Part shown: positions 16,598 through 25,768 of the stretch, piece by piece
Numbering within the stretch: position 1 is the stretch's first letter
Layout: each line of letters opens with the position of its first letter
Assembly (NCBI RefSeq): GCF_004116495.1
Contig: NZ_PDKC01000021.1
Coordinates: 1-52,756, forward strand
Origin: Arcobacter sp. CECT 8985
GTDB lineage: Bacteria > Campylobacterota > Campylobacteria > Campylobacterales > Arcobacteraceae
Length of the DNA: 52,756 nt
Direction of reading: 5' to 3'
The notes under the pieces: model-generated
The model's database searches: none
Seen by the model: the letters and a program-made list of their open reading frames with translations, nothing else
What the model was told of the DNA's origin: nothing
Position numbers and translations under genes: made by a program

Positions 16598-17395
16598 ATG
16601 AGTAAATTAGAAGTTTTAAAAAATAGTGATTTTATTTTATGTTTTGGTCAATTCTTGGCTAATACTAATGAAAATATAGTTGATTTTATTAATTATGCAA
16701 AAAATACAAATGGTGCACAAGTTGTTTATATGCATGCTGTTGATAGTTTAGCATTAAAAGACTTTTATACTCAGTTTATTAAATATGAAGCAGGTAGTGA
16801 AGAGGGTGTTAGTGCATTACTTTTAGATACTTTAGTTCAAAATCCAAGTGATAAAATTAAAGCATATATTGATGATTTGGATATTGGTTATATCTCTGCT
16901 GAATCAAGTGCTGGTGAAGAAGAGTTTGAAGAAATTTTAGAAAAATCTAAAAATAGTAAATCAAAAGTTTTATTTGTTGGTGATGATATTTTTTCTCATG
17001 GTAGAGTTGAAAATATTAAAAAAATGTTAACAGCAATTGATAAATATAGTGATTTTGAAGTTGTATGTGAATCTGAATTTAGATTAGATAATGAAGAGCT
17101 TGAAGAAGTAGAAGAGTTACTTCCTTATAATGGAACAGTTATTTACTCTTATGTTGATAAACAAAAAGATGAGAGTATAGTTTATGCAAGTGCATCTTTT
17201 ATAAGAATTGCAAAAGTAAATGATAAAGATAAAATTAAATTAATATCTTCTAATGATGAAACTGTTAAAACTATTAAATTAGATGATACTTTACAAAGTA
17301 CAATTGCAATTTGTTCAACAAAAGAAAAAGGTGATGATTTCTTATCATGTGGGTATATTTATAAACCCGTAAAAATAGAAAGGCTAGAAGATTGA
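16598..17395 (+). CDS. NuoF-slot protein related to the C-terminal half of NuoG
   Basis: The protein has 265 residues from the ATG at 16598, which follows AGG by 7 bases; TTG 16577 and ATG 16583 are in frame but poorly placed. It sits where nuoF should be, yet has no NADH- or FMN-binding glycine motifs and no CxxCxxC cluster site, so it cannot be a functional NuoF. Two stretches look like the neighbouring NuoG: SDFILCFGQFL (residues 10-20) against SNFVISVGSFL (374-384), and residues 122-157 (VGDDIFSHG... DKYSDFEVV) against NuoG 537-572 (IGEDLIFHP... EKYTKFDVV). It therefore seems to be a degenerate molybdopterin-oxidoreductase-fold protein. It is the positional counterpart of HP1265/Cj1574c. 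Confidence 0.75.
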   Translation: MSKLEVLKNSDFILCFGQFLANTNENIVDFINYAKNTNGAQVVYMHAVDSLALKDFYTQFIKYEAGSEEGVSALLLDTLVQNPSDKIKAYIDDLDIGYISAESSAGEEEFEEILEKSKNSKSKVLFVGDDIFSHGRVENIKKMLTAIDKYSDFEVVCESEFRLDNEELEEVEELLPYNGTVIYSYVDKQKDESIVYASASFIRIAKVNDKDKIKLISSNDETVKTIKLDDTLQSTIAICSTKEKGDDFLSCGYIYKPVKIERLED

Positions 17396-19872
17396 GTGAT
17401 TTAATATCTTTAAATATTGATGGAAAACTTTGTAAAGCAAAAGAGGGTGAATCTTTATTAAATATAGCAAGAGCAAATGGAATATTTATTCCTGCTGTTT
17501 GTTATTTGACAAGATGTAGTCCAACTTTAGCATGTAGATTGTGTCTTGTAGAAGCTGATGGTAAACAAGTATATGCATGTAATGCAAAAGCTAAAGAGGG
17601 CATGGATATTAAAACTACTACTGAAAATATTGCAAAAGAAAGAAGAGCAATAATGGAAGTATATGACGTAAATCATCCTCTGCAGTGTGGTGTTTGTGAC
17701 CAAAGTGGAGAGTGTGAATTACAAAATTATAGTTTATATATGAAAGTTGATTCTCAAAGTTATTCAATTAAAGATGTTCCAAGACCAGCTCAACATTGGG
17801 GAGTTATGAATTATGACCCAGGGTTATGTATTGTTTGTGAGAAATGTGTAACTGTATGTAAAGATATGATAGGTTCAAATGCTTTAAGTACAGTAAAAAG
17901 AGGTTCAGAAGCAATTGAAAAAACATTTAAAGATAGTATGCCAAAAGATGCTTATTCAATGTGGAATAAGCTTAATAAATCGTTGATTGGATTTGATGAA
18001 AACTCATGTACAGATTGTGGGGAATGTATTTCTGTTTGCCCTGTTGGTGCATTGGTTTCAAATGATTTTCAATATAAATCAAATGCTTGGGAATTAACAA
18101 AAATTCCTGCTTCAAATCCACATTCAAGTGACTGTGCATTAATGTATTATGAAAAAAAACATGAATCAATTGAGAAACATAGTACTCAGAAAATTTATAG
18201 AGTAACAAATGATCATCACTATGTATCTTTAAATGGTGCAGCAAGATTTGCTTATGATTTTGAAAATAAAGTCGAATCAAAAGATAATAAAGCATTTCAA
18301 GAAGCAATAGAAGCATTTAAAAAAGCAAATAGTGTGAAATTTAATTCTTACATTACAAATGAAGAGGCTTTAATTTTACAAAAACTAAAAGAAAAGTTAG
18401 GTTTTAAACTTGTAAATGATGATGCTTTTAAATATCAAAGATTTTTAAAAGAGTATTCAAAAAATACAGGTAAATCTCTTTATAGTGCAGATTTAAAAGA
18501 TATACATGAATCAAACTTTGTAATTTCAGTTGGGTCATTTTTAAAACATGATTTACCAAATGCAAGATATGCATTTAATAATTCAGTTGTTTTAAATAAA
18601 GGAAGTGCTTTATATTTTCATCCTTTAGAAGATACCGCTATGCAAAAAGTTGGTAAAAAAGGGAAAACTACAGATTTTATTTTTCATAAGCCATTAAAAG
18701 AAGAGTCAATCTTATATTTTATTCTTGATGTTTTTGCAAATGAAAACTTACCTGAAAATATTAAACAATATTTAAAATCACTAGAAGAGCAAAGAGTTAA
18801 AGTTGTTCTTGAAAATAAAAAAGAAGAAATAGTTGAAAATATAGTTGATGAAAATTCAGGTGAAAAAAAAGAAGTAAAAAAAATGGTTACTAAAAAAGTT
18901 GAGACAGAGGTGAAATATGTCTACTCAAAACTTCTTGATGAAATAGGAAAAGATGAAACTTTTTATGAATTAATTGATTCAATGTTATTGAAAAAAGATA
19001 AGTTTACATTAATTATTGGTGAGGATTTGATATTTCATCCTAACTGGAAAAACCTTGCAAAATTAACTGCATTAATAGAAAAATATACAAAATTTGATGT
19101 AGTAATTCTTCCTACAAAAACAAATACCTTAGGAGTTAGCTTAATTTGTGAACTTGATGAAAAAGAAGAGGGCTTTACTGTTGGATATAACGAAAAAGCT
19201 CAATTTCAATTAAGTGCTTTAGGTGATGGTGATTTAGATATCCCTGCATTAAATCAGCAAGAAGGAACTTTTGTAAATATAGATAAAAAAGTGGTACCAA
19301 CGAATGCAGCACTTCCTTATAATGGATATGTATTAAACGATATTGCAAATGAATTATTAGATGAACAAAAAGAGTTTACTATTGAATATACAAAACAACT
19401 TCCTATATCAAAAGGGTTTAAGGAAATTGAGTTTGATTCTTTAACTAACTATTTTTCAAATGATAGGCAAGAATATAGAGGTTATGTACTTGATAATTTA
19501 GTATCTGATCAAATAAGTGAATTAAATCATATTTCTGATTTTAAAGATTTTATTGTTGATAATGATGAAATAATTATTTATAGAGCAAATCCAATTAATA
19601 TATTTAATGAATTTGTTGCAATTTCACATGAGTTTAAAAATAAAGCAAAAACTGGAATGTATGTTTCAAAATCACTTCTTGATGAGTTAGGAATTATTGA
19701 AAATAGTAGCGTGATTGTTAGTGCAAAAACTAAAACATTGGAACTCAATGTATATGTAGATAAACAACTTGAAGGAAAAATAGCATATATTTCGACATTT
19801 GACAAATCTATAGATACAAAAGAGTTTTTTGATTCATATAGATATTCAAAAGCTAAGATTGTAAAGGCATAG
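17392..19872 (+). CDS. nuoG: Complex I subunit G
   Basis: Large iron-sulfur subunit, 826 residues. The N-terminal [2Fe-2S] site is Cys37, Cys48, Cys51, Cys63. His95, Cys99, Cys102, Cys108 form the His-ligated [4Fe-4S] site. Two ferredoxin-type clusters follow (CIVCEKCVTVC and CTDCGECISVCPVG, about residues 149-212). No further CxxCxxxC motif follows, so cluster N7 is absent. The C-terminal ~600 residues have a degenerate molybdopterin-oxidoreductase fold without cofactor residues. They carry a Lys/Glu-rich insertion near residues 472-511. The TTG start at 17392 overlaps the previous stop (TTGA). In this organism electrons probably enter NuoG from something other than NuoEF. Confidence 0.93.
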   Translation: MSDLISLNIDGKLCKAKEGESLLNIARANGIFIPAVCYLTRCSPTLACRLCLVEADGKQVYACNAKAKEGMDIKTTTENIAKERRAIMEVYDVNHPLQCGVCDQSGECELQNYSLYMKVDSQSYSIKDVPRPAQHWGVMNYDPGLCIVCEKCVTVCKDMIGSNALSTVKRGSEAIEKTFKDSMPKDAYSMWNKLNKSLIGFDENSCTDCGECISVCPVGALVSNDFQYKSNAWELTKIPASNPHSSDCALMYYEKKHESIEKHSTQKIYRVTNDHHYVSLNGAARFAYDFENKVESKDNKAFQEAIEAFKKANSVKFNSYITNEEALILQKLKEKLGFKLVNDDAFKYQRFLKEYSKNTGKSLYSADLKDIHESNFVISVGSFLKHDLPNARYAFNNSVVLNKGSALYFHPLEDTAMQKVGKKGKTTDFIFHKPLKEESILYFILDVFANENLPENIKQYLKSLEEQRVKVVLENKKEEIVENIVDENSGEKKEVKKMVTKKVETEVKYVYSKLLDEIGKDETFYELIDSMLLKKDKFTLIIGEDLIFHPNWKNLAKLTALIEKYTKFDVVILPTKTNTLGVSLICELDEKEEGFTVGYNEKAQFQLSALGDGDLDIPALNQQEGTFVNIDKKVVPTNAALPYNGYVLNDIANELLDEQKEFTIEYTKQLPISKGFKEIEFDSLTNYFSNDRQEYRGYVLDNLVSDQISELNHISDFKDFIVDNDEIIIYRANPINIFNEFVAISHEFKNKAKTGMYVSKSLLDELGIIENSSVIVSAKTKTLELNVYVDKQLEGKIAYISTFDKSIDTKEFFDSYRYSKAKIVKA

Positions 19873-19873
19873 A

Positions 19874-20866
19874 ATGCAAACAAGTATTATTATTGAAACT
19901 ATTATAAAAGCAATTGTTATATTAGCAGTATTTTCTGCGTTAGCAGGTTTTACTACTTATATCGAAAGAAAAGTTTTAGCTTTTATGCAAAGAAGATTAG
20001 GACCTACAAATGTAGGACCTTATGGTCTTTTACAAATTGTTGCAGATGGTATTAAATTATTTACAAAAGAGGACTTTGTTCCTCAAAATGCAGCACGACC
20101 TGTATTTATGATAGCTCCAATTATTACAGCTGCAACTGCATTTATTGCTATGAGTGCAGTTCCTTTTCTTCCAGAGTTTGAAATGTTTGGATATACAGTA
20201 AGACCAATTTTATCTGATATAAATGTAGGGATTTTATTTGTAATGGGAGTAGCCTCTGTTGGATTATATGGACCTTTATTAGGAGGTATGAGTAGTGCAA
20301 ATAAGTGGTCACTATTAGGGGGAGCAAGAACTGCTATTCAACTTCTATCTTATGAGGTAGTATCTGGTTTAGCTTTACTTGCACCTCTTATGTTGGTGGG
20401 AAGTCTTTCTTTAATCGATATAAATAATTATCAAAGTGGTGGTTTTACTTCATGGCTAGTTTGGACTCAACCTTTAGCATTTATTTTATTTGTTATAGCA
20501 GGTTTTGCAGAAACAAATAGAACACCATTTGATTTATTAGAGCATGAAGCTGAAATTGTTGCAGGTTATGCAACAGAATATTCAGGTCTTAGATGGGGAA
20601 TGTTCTTTATAGGTGAATATGCAAATCTATTTACAATTTGCTTTATAGTTTCATTAGTCTTTCTTGGGGGATTTAATGATTTATGGTTTATTCCTGGAGG
20701 ATTAGCAATCATTTTAAAAGTAATGTTTTTAATCTTCTTTTTCTTGTGGACAAGAGCTTCTTGGCCTCATATTAGACCTGATCAATTGATGTGGCTTTGT
20801 TGGAAAATCTTAATGCCACTTGCAGTAATAAATATTGTTATTACTGGTTTTGTTATGATGTTTTAG
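19874..20866 (+). CDS. nuoH: Complex I subunit H
   Basis: Membrane subunit of 330 residues with about eight helices that joins the quinone cavity to the proton-pumping arm. Signature stretches are YIERKVLAFMQRRLGPTNVGPYG near the N-terminus, FAETNRTPFDLLEHEAEIVAGY in the middle, and FFFLWTRASWPHIRPDQLMWLCWK near the end. The ATG is one base after the nuoG stop and follows AAAGG. Confidence 0.97.
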   Translation: MQTSIIIETIIKAIVILAVFSALAGFTTYIERKVLAFMQRRLGPTNVGPYGLLQIVADGIKLFTKEDFVPQNAARPVFMIAPIITAATAFIAMSAVPFLPEFEMFGYTVRPILSDINVGILFVMGVASVGLYGPLLGGMSSANKWSLLGGARTAIQLLSYEVVSGLALLAPLMLVGSLSLIDINNYQSGGFTSWLVWTQPLAFILFVIAGFAETNRTPFDLLEHEAEIVAGYATEYSGLRWGMFFIGEYANLFTICFIVSLVFLGGFNDLWFIPGGLAIILKVMFLIFFFLWTRASWPHIRPDQLMWLCWKILMPLAVINIVITGFVMMF

Positions 20867-20875
20867 GAGCAAAAA

Positions 20876-21499
20876 ATGCAGATGAAAGATTTTAAAAATA
20901 GAAATGTAGGACAACAAAACTATATAACTGTTCAAGAAGATAATTATCCTAAAACAAATGGTGAAGTTTTTAAACAAGTTGTAAAAAGAAGTTTAAAAGG
21001 TGAACTATTTACAGGATTGAAAATTACTTTTAATATGATGAAAGAAGCACTTTTTAAAGGACAAATGCATACAGTTCAATATCCAGCTGAAAAATTACCT
21101 ATTGGTCCTAGATATAGAGCAGTACATAAATTACTTGCATTACTTGAATCAGGTGAAAATAGATGTATAGGATGTGGACTTTGTGAAAAAATTTGTATTT
21201 CAAATTGTATAAAAATGGATACAAAAATAGATGAAAACTCTAGAAAAGAGGTTTTAGAATACACAATTAATCTTGGAAGGTGCATCTTTTGTGGATACTG
21301 TGCTGAGGTTTGTCCTGAATTGGCAATTGTTCATGGAAGTGAATATGAGAATGCAAGTGAACAAAGAGCTCACTTTGGTTTAAAAGAGGACTTTTTAACA
21401 CCTCTTGATAAATTACATTTACAAAAAGAGTATGAAGGTTTTGGTTCAGTTTCTCCTGATGCTGATGAAAAAATCAAAAAGACTCCATTACAGTACTAG
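20876..21499 (+). CDS. nuoI: Complex I subunit I (two [4Fe-4S] clusters)
   Basis: A 207-residue ferredoxin-like subunit carrying clusters N6a and N6b: CIGCGLCEKICISNC and CIFCGYCAEVCPE are both complete. It links NuoG to NuoB in the electron wire. The N-terminal ~60 residues are a helix-rich extension that contacts the membrane arm. TAGGAG precedes the ATG. The tail after the second cluster site is Asp/Lys-rich. Confidence 0.96.
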   Translation: MQMKDFKNRNVGQQNYITVQEDNYPKTNGEVFKQVVKRSLKGELFTGLKITFNMMKEALFKGQMHTVQYPAEKLPIGPRYRAVHKLLALLESGENRCIGCGLCEKICISNCIKMDTKIDENSRKEVLEYTINLGRCIFCGYCAEVCPELAIVHGSEYENASEQRAHFGLKEDFLTPLDKLHLQKEYEGFGSVSPDADEKIKKTPLQY

Positions 21500-21507
21500 G
21501 AGACAGA

Positions 21508-22068
21508 ATGTTTGAAATAGTTGCTTTTTATCTATTTGCTTTTTTAACTATTGCAATGTTTAGTATTACTGTTTTTACAAATAATGCTTTATATGCATTA
21601 AGTACATTAGCAGCAGGAATGATTTTTATTTCGGCATTTTTCTTTTTACTTGATGCTCAATTTTTAGGAGCAGTACAAATAGTTGTATATACAGGTGCTG
21701 TAATGGCTTTATATGCATTTGGTATGATGTTTTTTGATTCTTTATCTGTTGTTGATGAGCAGATTAAAAATCCTAGATTAGTATTTTTATTAAGTGGGAT
21801 TATTGCATTGATTATTGTTTTGATTTTTATATTTCCTATAATTGGAGAAAATATACAAGCAAATTTACCAATTCATCACGAGTGGGGTAATACGCAAGAT
21901 GTAGGAGTTGTTCTTTTTACTAAGTATTTAGTTCCTTTTGAAGTTGCTGCAATTATGCTACTTGTTGCAATGATTGGTGGGATTATATTAGCAAGTAAGA
22001 AAATGGATATTTCATATTCTGAATTATCAGAAGAGGAAATTGAAAATTTAGAAAAGGAAGAGTTATGA
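21508..22068 (+). CDS. nuoJ: Complex I subunit J
   Basis: Membrane subunit of 186 residues with five predicted helices. The conserved segment FLGAVQIVVYTGAVMALYAFGMMF (helix 3 with its pi-bulge region) is evident, and an acidic C-terminal tail follows. AGGAGA lies 5 bases before the ATG. It overlaps nuoK through ATGA. Confidence 0.94.
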   Translation: MFEIVAFYLFAFLTIAMFSITVFTNNALYALSTLAAGMIFISAFFFLLDAQFLGAVQIVVYTGAVMALYAFGMMFFDSLSVVDEQIKNPRLVFLLSGIIALIIVLIFIFPIIGENIQANLPIHHEWGNTQDVGVVLFTKYLVPFEVAAIMLLVAMIGGIILASKKMDISYSELSEEEIENLEKEEL

Positions 22069-22364
22069 GTTTAAATGCTTATCTAGTTTTATCAACTCTT
22101 ATATTTTGTATCGGGCTTTTTGGAGTTATTAGAAGAAAAAATCTTATAATGCTTTTTTTCTCAACAGAGATAATGCTAAATTCTGTAAATATTGCACTTG
22201 CAGCTATATCAAAATTTCATAATGACTTAACTGGGCAAATGTTTGCATTTTTTATTATAGCTATTGCTGCAAGTGAAGTTGCAATAGGACTTGGATTACT
22301 GATTTTATGGTATAAAAAAACTGGTACCATAAATTTAGATAGCATGCAAAGATTAAAGGGATAA
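22065..22364 (+). CDS. nuoK: Complex I subunit K
   Basis: Mrp-antiporter-related membrane subunit of 99 residues, three helices. The two conserved buried acids are present: Glu in FSTEIMLNSVNIAL and Glu in AASEVAIGLGLLIL. Its ATG overlaps the nuoJ stop and nuoL begins 3 bases after its own stop. Confidence 0.96.
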   Translation: MSLNAYLVLSTLIFCIGLFGVIRRKNLIMLFFSTEIMLNSVNIALAAISKFHNDLTGQMFAFFIIAIAASEVAIGLGLLILWYKKTGTINLDSMQRLKG

Positions 22365-22367
22365 ATC

Positions 22368-24230
22368 ATGGAAAAATATTTATATATAGCATTATTTGCT
22401 CCTTTAGTTGGCTCTATATTTGCTGCACTATTTTCTATGAGTAAAAAAAATATTATTACAGGAGTAGTAACATCATTAATGTTATTTATTTCTATGATAG
22501 CCTCACTTAACTTACTTTATTATATTTATACAACTGATAGTATAGTTCATGTGAGGATGCTTGATTGGATAAAAGTTGGAAATATTGATATTCCTTTTGG
22601 TTTTGTTGTTGATCATATAAGTATTGTAATGATGAGTGTGGTTACTATTGTTTCAACAATGGTTCATATTCATTCAATTGGGTATATGGATCATGACAAA
22701 GGATTTAATAGATATTTTTCATATTTAAGTGGATTTGTTTTTTCTATGATGATTCTAGTAATGTCAGATAACTTTGCTGGATTATTTATTGGTTGGGAAG
22801 GTGTTGGACTTTGCTCATGGTTACTAATTGGATTTTGGTATCATAAAAACTCAGCAGCTTGGGCAGCAAATGAAGCTTTTATTATGAATAGAATTGCTGA
22901 TTTAGGTATGTTAGTTGGAATTTTCTTTATATATTGGAATATTGGAAGTTTACAATATGAAATTGTATTTGCAAATATAGACTCTTTACCAATGTCTTTG
23001 ATTGTTACTATTGCAATCTTTTTATTTATTGGGGCTATGGGAAAATCTGCGCAATTTCCTTTTCATACATGGCTTGCTGATGCAATGGAAGGACCAACGC
23101 CAGTTTCTGCATTAATTCATGCAGCAACAATGGTAACAGCTGGTGTTTATTTACTTGTAAGAACAAATGAAATTTATACAACTGTTCCTCAAGTTGGATA
23201 TGTTATTGCTTGTTTAGGAGCCTTTGTTGCTATTTTTGCAGCTAGTATGGCTTTAGTAAATAATGATATGAAAAAAATCATTGCATATTCAACTTTATCT
23301 CAATTAGGATATATGTTTGTTGCAGCTGGTCTTGGAGCATATTGGGTTGCTCTTTTCCATCTTGCTACTCACGCATTTTTCAAATCGGTATTATTTTTAG
23401 GTGCAGGTAATGTAATGCATGCTATGAATAATGAACTTGATATTAGAAAAATGGGTGGATTGTATAAAAAAATGAAAGCAACAGCAATTATTATGATAAT
23501 TGCATCAATAGCACTTTCAGGTATATTCCCTTTTGCAGGTTTTTTCTCTAAAGACAAGATTTTAGAAGTAGCATTTGATCAAAATGCAATTTTTTTATGG
23601 GGGATTTTACTTATTACTGCAGGCCTTACATCTTTTTATTCATTTAGACTTATAATGAGAGTTTTCTTTATGAAGCCAACTTATGAAGAGTATGGCTATC
23701 ATCCACATGAAACTTATCCATTTGTTATTGCAGCAATGATTCCTCTTGGTATCTTAGCTTCAATTGCAGGTTGGTTTGAACACTATTTTGTAAGATTAGT
23801 AACTTATTTATTACCAAATTGGGAATCAACAACTATTGTTCATTCAACAGAATATATTCTAATTGCATTAACAAGTTTAGTTGCTATTGGTGGAATATTA
23901 CTTGCAGTTTATAAATACAATAAAGGTGGTTTTTCTAAATCATGGGAAGAGACTTTTTCTTATAAAGTATTAACAAATCAATATTTTATTCCATTATTTT
24001 ATGACAAAGTCATTTGTAAAGCATATTTTTTAATTTCAAAATTTGCATTTAAAGTAGTAGATGTAAAAATTATTGATGCTATAGTTGATTTTATTGCTAA
24101 GTTTATTTATAAAACAGGTGAAAATTCTGTTGTTATTCAATCAAGTAATTTATCTCAAAGTCTGAAAATTATGACAGCAGGTGTTTTATTTATTTTAATA
24201 TTAATTGCATCGCTTGCAATTTTTAAATAA
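22368..24230 (+). CDS. nuoL: Complex I subunit L (antiporter-like)
   Basis: Distal proton-pumping subunit, 620 residues, with about 16 helices including the C-terminal lateral helix region. Motifs: FIGWEGVGLCSWLLIGFWY (key Glu), GKSAQFPFHTWLADAMEGPTPVSALIHAATMVTAG, and a second Lys/His-bearing set around MALVNNDMKKIIAYSTLSQLGYM and LFHLATHAFFKSVLFLGAG. AAGGGA lies about 7 bases before the ATG. Confidence 0.97.
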   Translation: MEKYLYIALFAPLVGSIFAALFSMSKKNIITGVVTSLMLFISMIASLNLLYYIYTTDSIVHVRMLDWIKVGNIDIPFGFVVDHISIVMMSVVTIVSTMVHIHSIGYMDHDKGFNRYFSYLSGFVFSMMILVMSDNFAGLFIGWEGVGLCSWLLIGFWYHKNSAAWAANEAFIMNRIADLGMLVGIFFIYWNIGSLQYEIVFANIDSLPMSLIVTIAIFLFIGAMGKSAQFPFHTWLADAMEGPTPVSALIHAATMVTAGVYLLVRTNEIYTTVPQVGYVIACLGAFVAIFAASMALVNNDMKKIIAYSTLSQLGYMFVAAGLGAYWVALFHLATHAFFKSVLFLGAGNVMHAMNNELDIRKMGGLYKKMKATAIIMIIASIALSGIFPFAGFFSKDKILEVAFDQNAIFLWGILLITAGLTSFYSFRLIMRVFFMKPTYEEYGYHPHETYPFVIAAMIPLGILASIAGWFEHYFVRLVTYLLPNWESTTIVHSTEYILIALTSLVAIGGILLAVYKYNKGGFSKSWEETFSYKVLTNQYFIPLFYDKVICKAYFLISKFAFKVVDVKIIDAIVDFIAKFIYKTGENSVVIQSSNLSQSLKIMTAGVLFILILIASLAIFK

Positions 24231-24241
24231 AAGGTTTTTTT

Positions 24242-25768
24242 ATGGATTATATTTTATCGATTTTGATATTTTTTCCTCTTTTTGCAGCATTTATAGGTTT
24301 TATGGTAAATAGTAATTCTATAAGAGTTTATGGAATTATTGTTACTCTTATAGAATTTATTATTAGTATAATTATGTATGTAAATTTTGACGTACAAAAC
24401 CCAAACATGCAATTTACTCAAAATATACCAATTATTCCATCGTATGGGATAAATTATATTGTTGGAATTGATGGGATATCACTATTTTTAATATTGATGA
24501 CAACATTCATGTCGATGATTGCATTAATTGCATTAAGTGAAAAAAGAGCTATAAAAAATCTTATTATTACAATTTTGTTTTTAGAAATGACAATGGTGGG
24601 TGTATTTGTTGTTTTAGATGCAATTATTTTTTACTTATTTTGGGAATTATCACTAATACCTATGCTTTATATTATTGGAGCATGGGGTGGAAACCTTAGA
24701 ATTTATGCTTCAATTAAATTCTTTTTATATACATTTCTGGGATCTTTAATTATGTTAGTTGGTATGCTATATTTAGGTTATGTATATTACCAAACTACTG
24801 GAAATTGGAGTTTTAATATTCAAGATTGGAACATGCTAATTTTGCCATTTGATTTACAAATGTGGTTATTTATTGCATTTTTTATTGGTTTTGCAGTTAA
24901 AGTACCAATGTTCCCATTTCATACATGGTTACCATATGCCCATGGGCAAGCGCCAACAGTTGGTTCAGTTATTCTAGCAGCCGTTCTTTTAAAAATGGGT
25001 ACATATGGATTTGTGAGATTTTCTCTACCACTTTTTCCTGATGCAAGTTCTTTTTTTGTGATACCAGTTGCAATATTATCATTAATTGCAATTATATATA
25101 CTGCAATGGTGGCTTATGCACAAGAAGATATGAAACAAGTAATTGCATATTCTTCTGTTTCACATATGGGTGTTATTATTTTAGGTATTTTTGCTTTAAA
25201 TGTAGAGGGAATTAGTGGTGCAATTTTTCTTATGATCTCACATGGAATTGTATCTGGTGGATTATTCTTACTTGTGGGAGTAATTTATGATAGACGACAT
25301 ACTAAATTAATTTGTGATTTTGGTGGATTAGCAAAAGTGATGCCAAAATATGCAACCATGTTTGCATTTGTAATGATGGGAGCAATTGGACTTCCTTTAA
25401 CTATAGGTTTTGTTGGTGAATTTTTATCTTTATTAGGATTTTTTAGAACTTCGCCAGTCTTAGCATTGGTAGCTGGAATGACAATAATTTTAGGTGCAGT
25501 TTATATGTTAGTAATGTATAAAAAAGTGTTTTTCGGTGAAGTAACGAATGAAGAGAATAAGAAATTATTAGATTTAAATAAAAAAGAGTTAACTGCCTTA
25601 ATTCCTTTAGTTATTTTAATTATTTTCTTAGGGGTTTATCCAAAACCAATATTAGAACCAGCAAATAATTCTGTATCTAAAATGGTTAAGATTATGCATG
25701 CAAAGGTATTAGATAATGATACAGCAGTCAAGCTAGTAAATGTAAATAGCATAGGAGTGCAAAAATGA
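24242..25768 (+). CDS. nuoM: Complex I subunit M (antiporter-like)
   Basis: Proton-pumping subunit of 508 residues and about 14 helices. Family features are FYLFWELSLIPMLYIIGAWGG (key Glu), FAVKVPMFPFHTWLPYAHGQAPT (Lys), and AQEDMKQVIAYSSVSHMGVIILG. It lies 11 bases after nuoL with AAAAGG upstream of the ATG and overlaps nuoN through ATGA. Confidence 0.97.
   Translation: MDYILSILIFFPLFAAFIGFMVNSNSIRVYGIIVTLIEFIISIIMYVNFDVQNPNMQFTQNIPIIPSYGINYIVGIDGISLFLILMTTFMSMIALIALSEKRAIKNLIITILFLEMTMVGVFVVLDAIIFYLFWELSLIPMLYIIGAWGGNLRIYASIKFFLYTFLGSLIMLVGMLYLGYVYYQTTGNWSFNIQDWNMLILPFDLQMWLFIAFFIGFAVKVPMFPFHTWLPYAHGQAPTVGSVILAAVLLKMGTYGFVRFSLPLFPDASSFFVIPVAILSLIAIIYTAMVAYAQEDMKQVIAYSSVSHMGVIILGIFALNVEGISGAIFLMISHGIVSGGLFLLVGVIYDRRHTKLICDFGGLAKVMPKYATMFAFVMMGAIGLPLTIGFVGEFLSLLGFFRTSPVLALVAGMTIILGAVYMLVMYKKVFFGEVTNEENKKLLDLNKKELTALIPLVILIIFLGVYPKPILEPANNSVSKMVKIMHAKVLDNDTAVKLVNVNSIGVQK

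Noticed and set aside
17972-18316. Antisense open frame inside nuoG, and similar ones inside topA, recA and the Sel1 genes
   Set aside because: They mirror the codons of well-recognised genes, have no ribosome-binding sites and encode low-complexity hydrophobic or Ser/Leu-rich strings.
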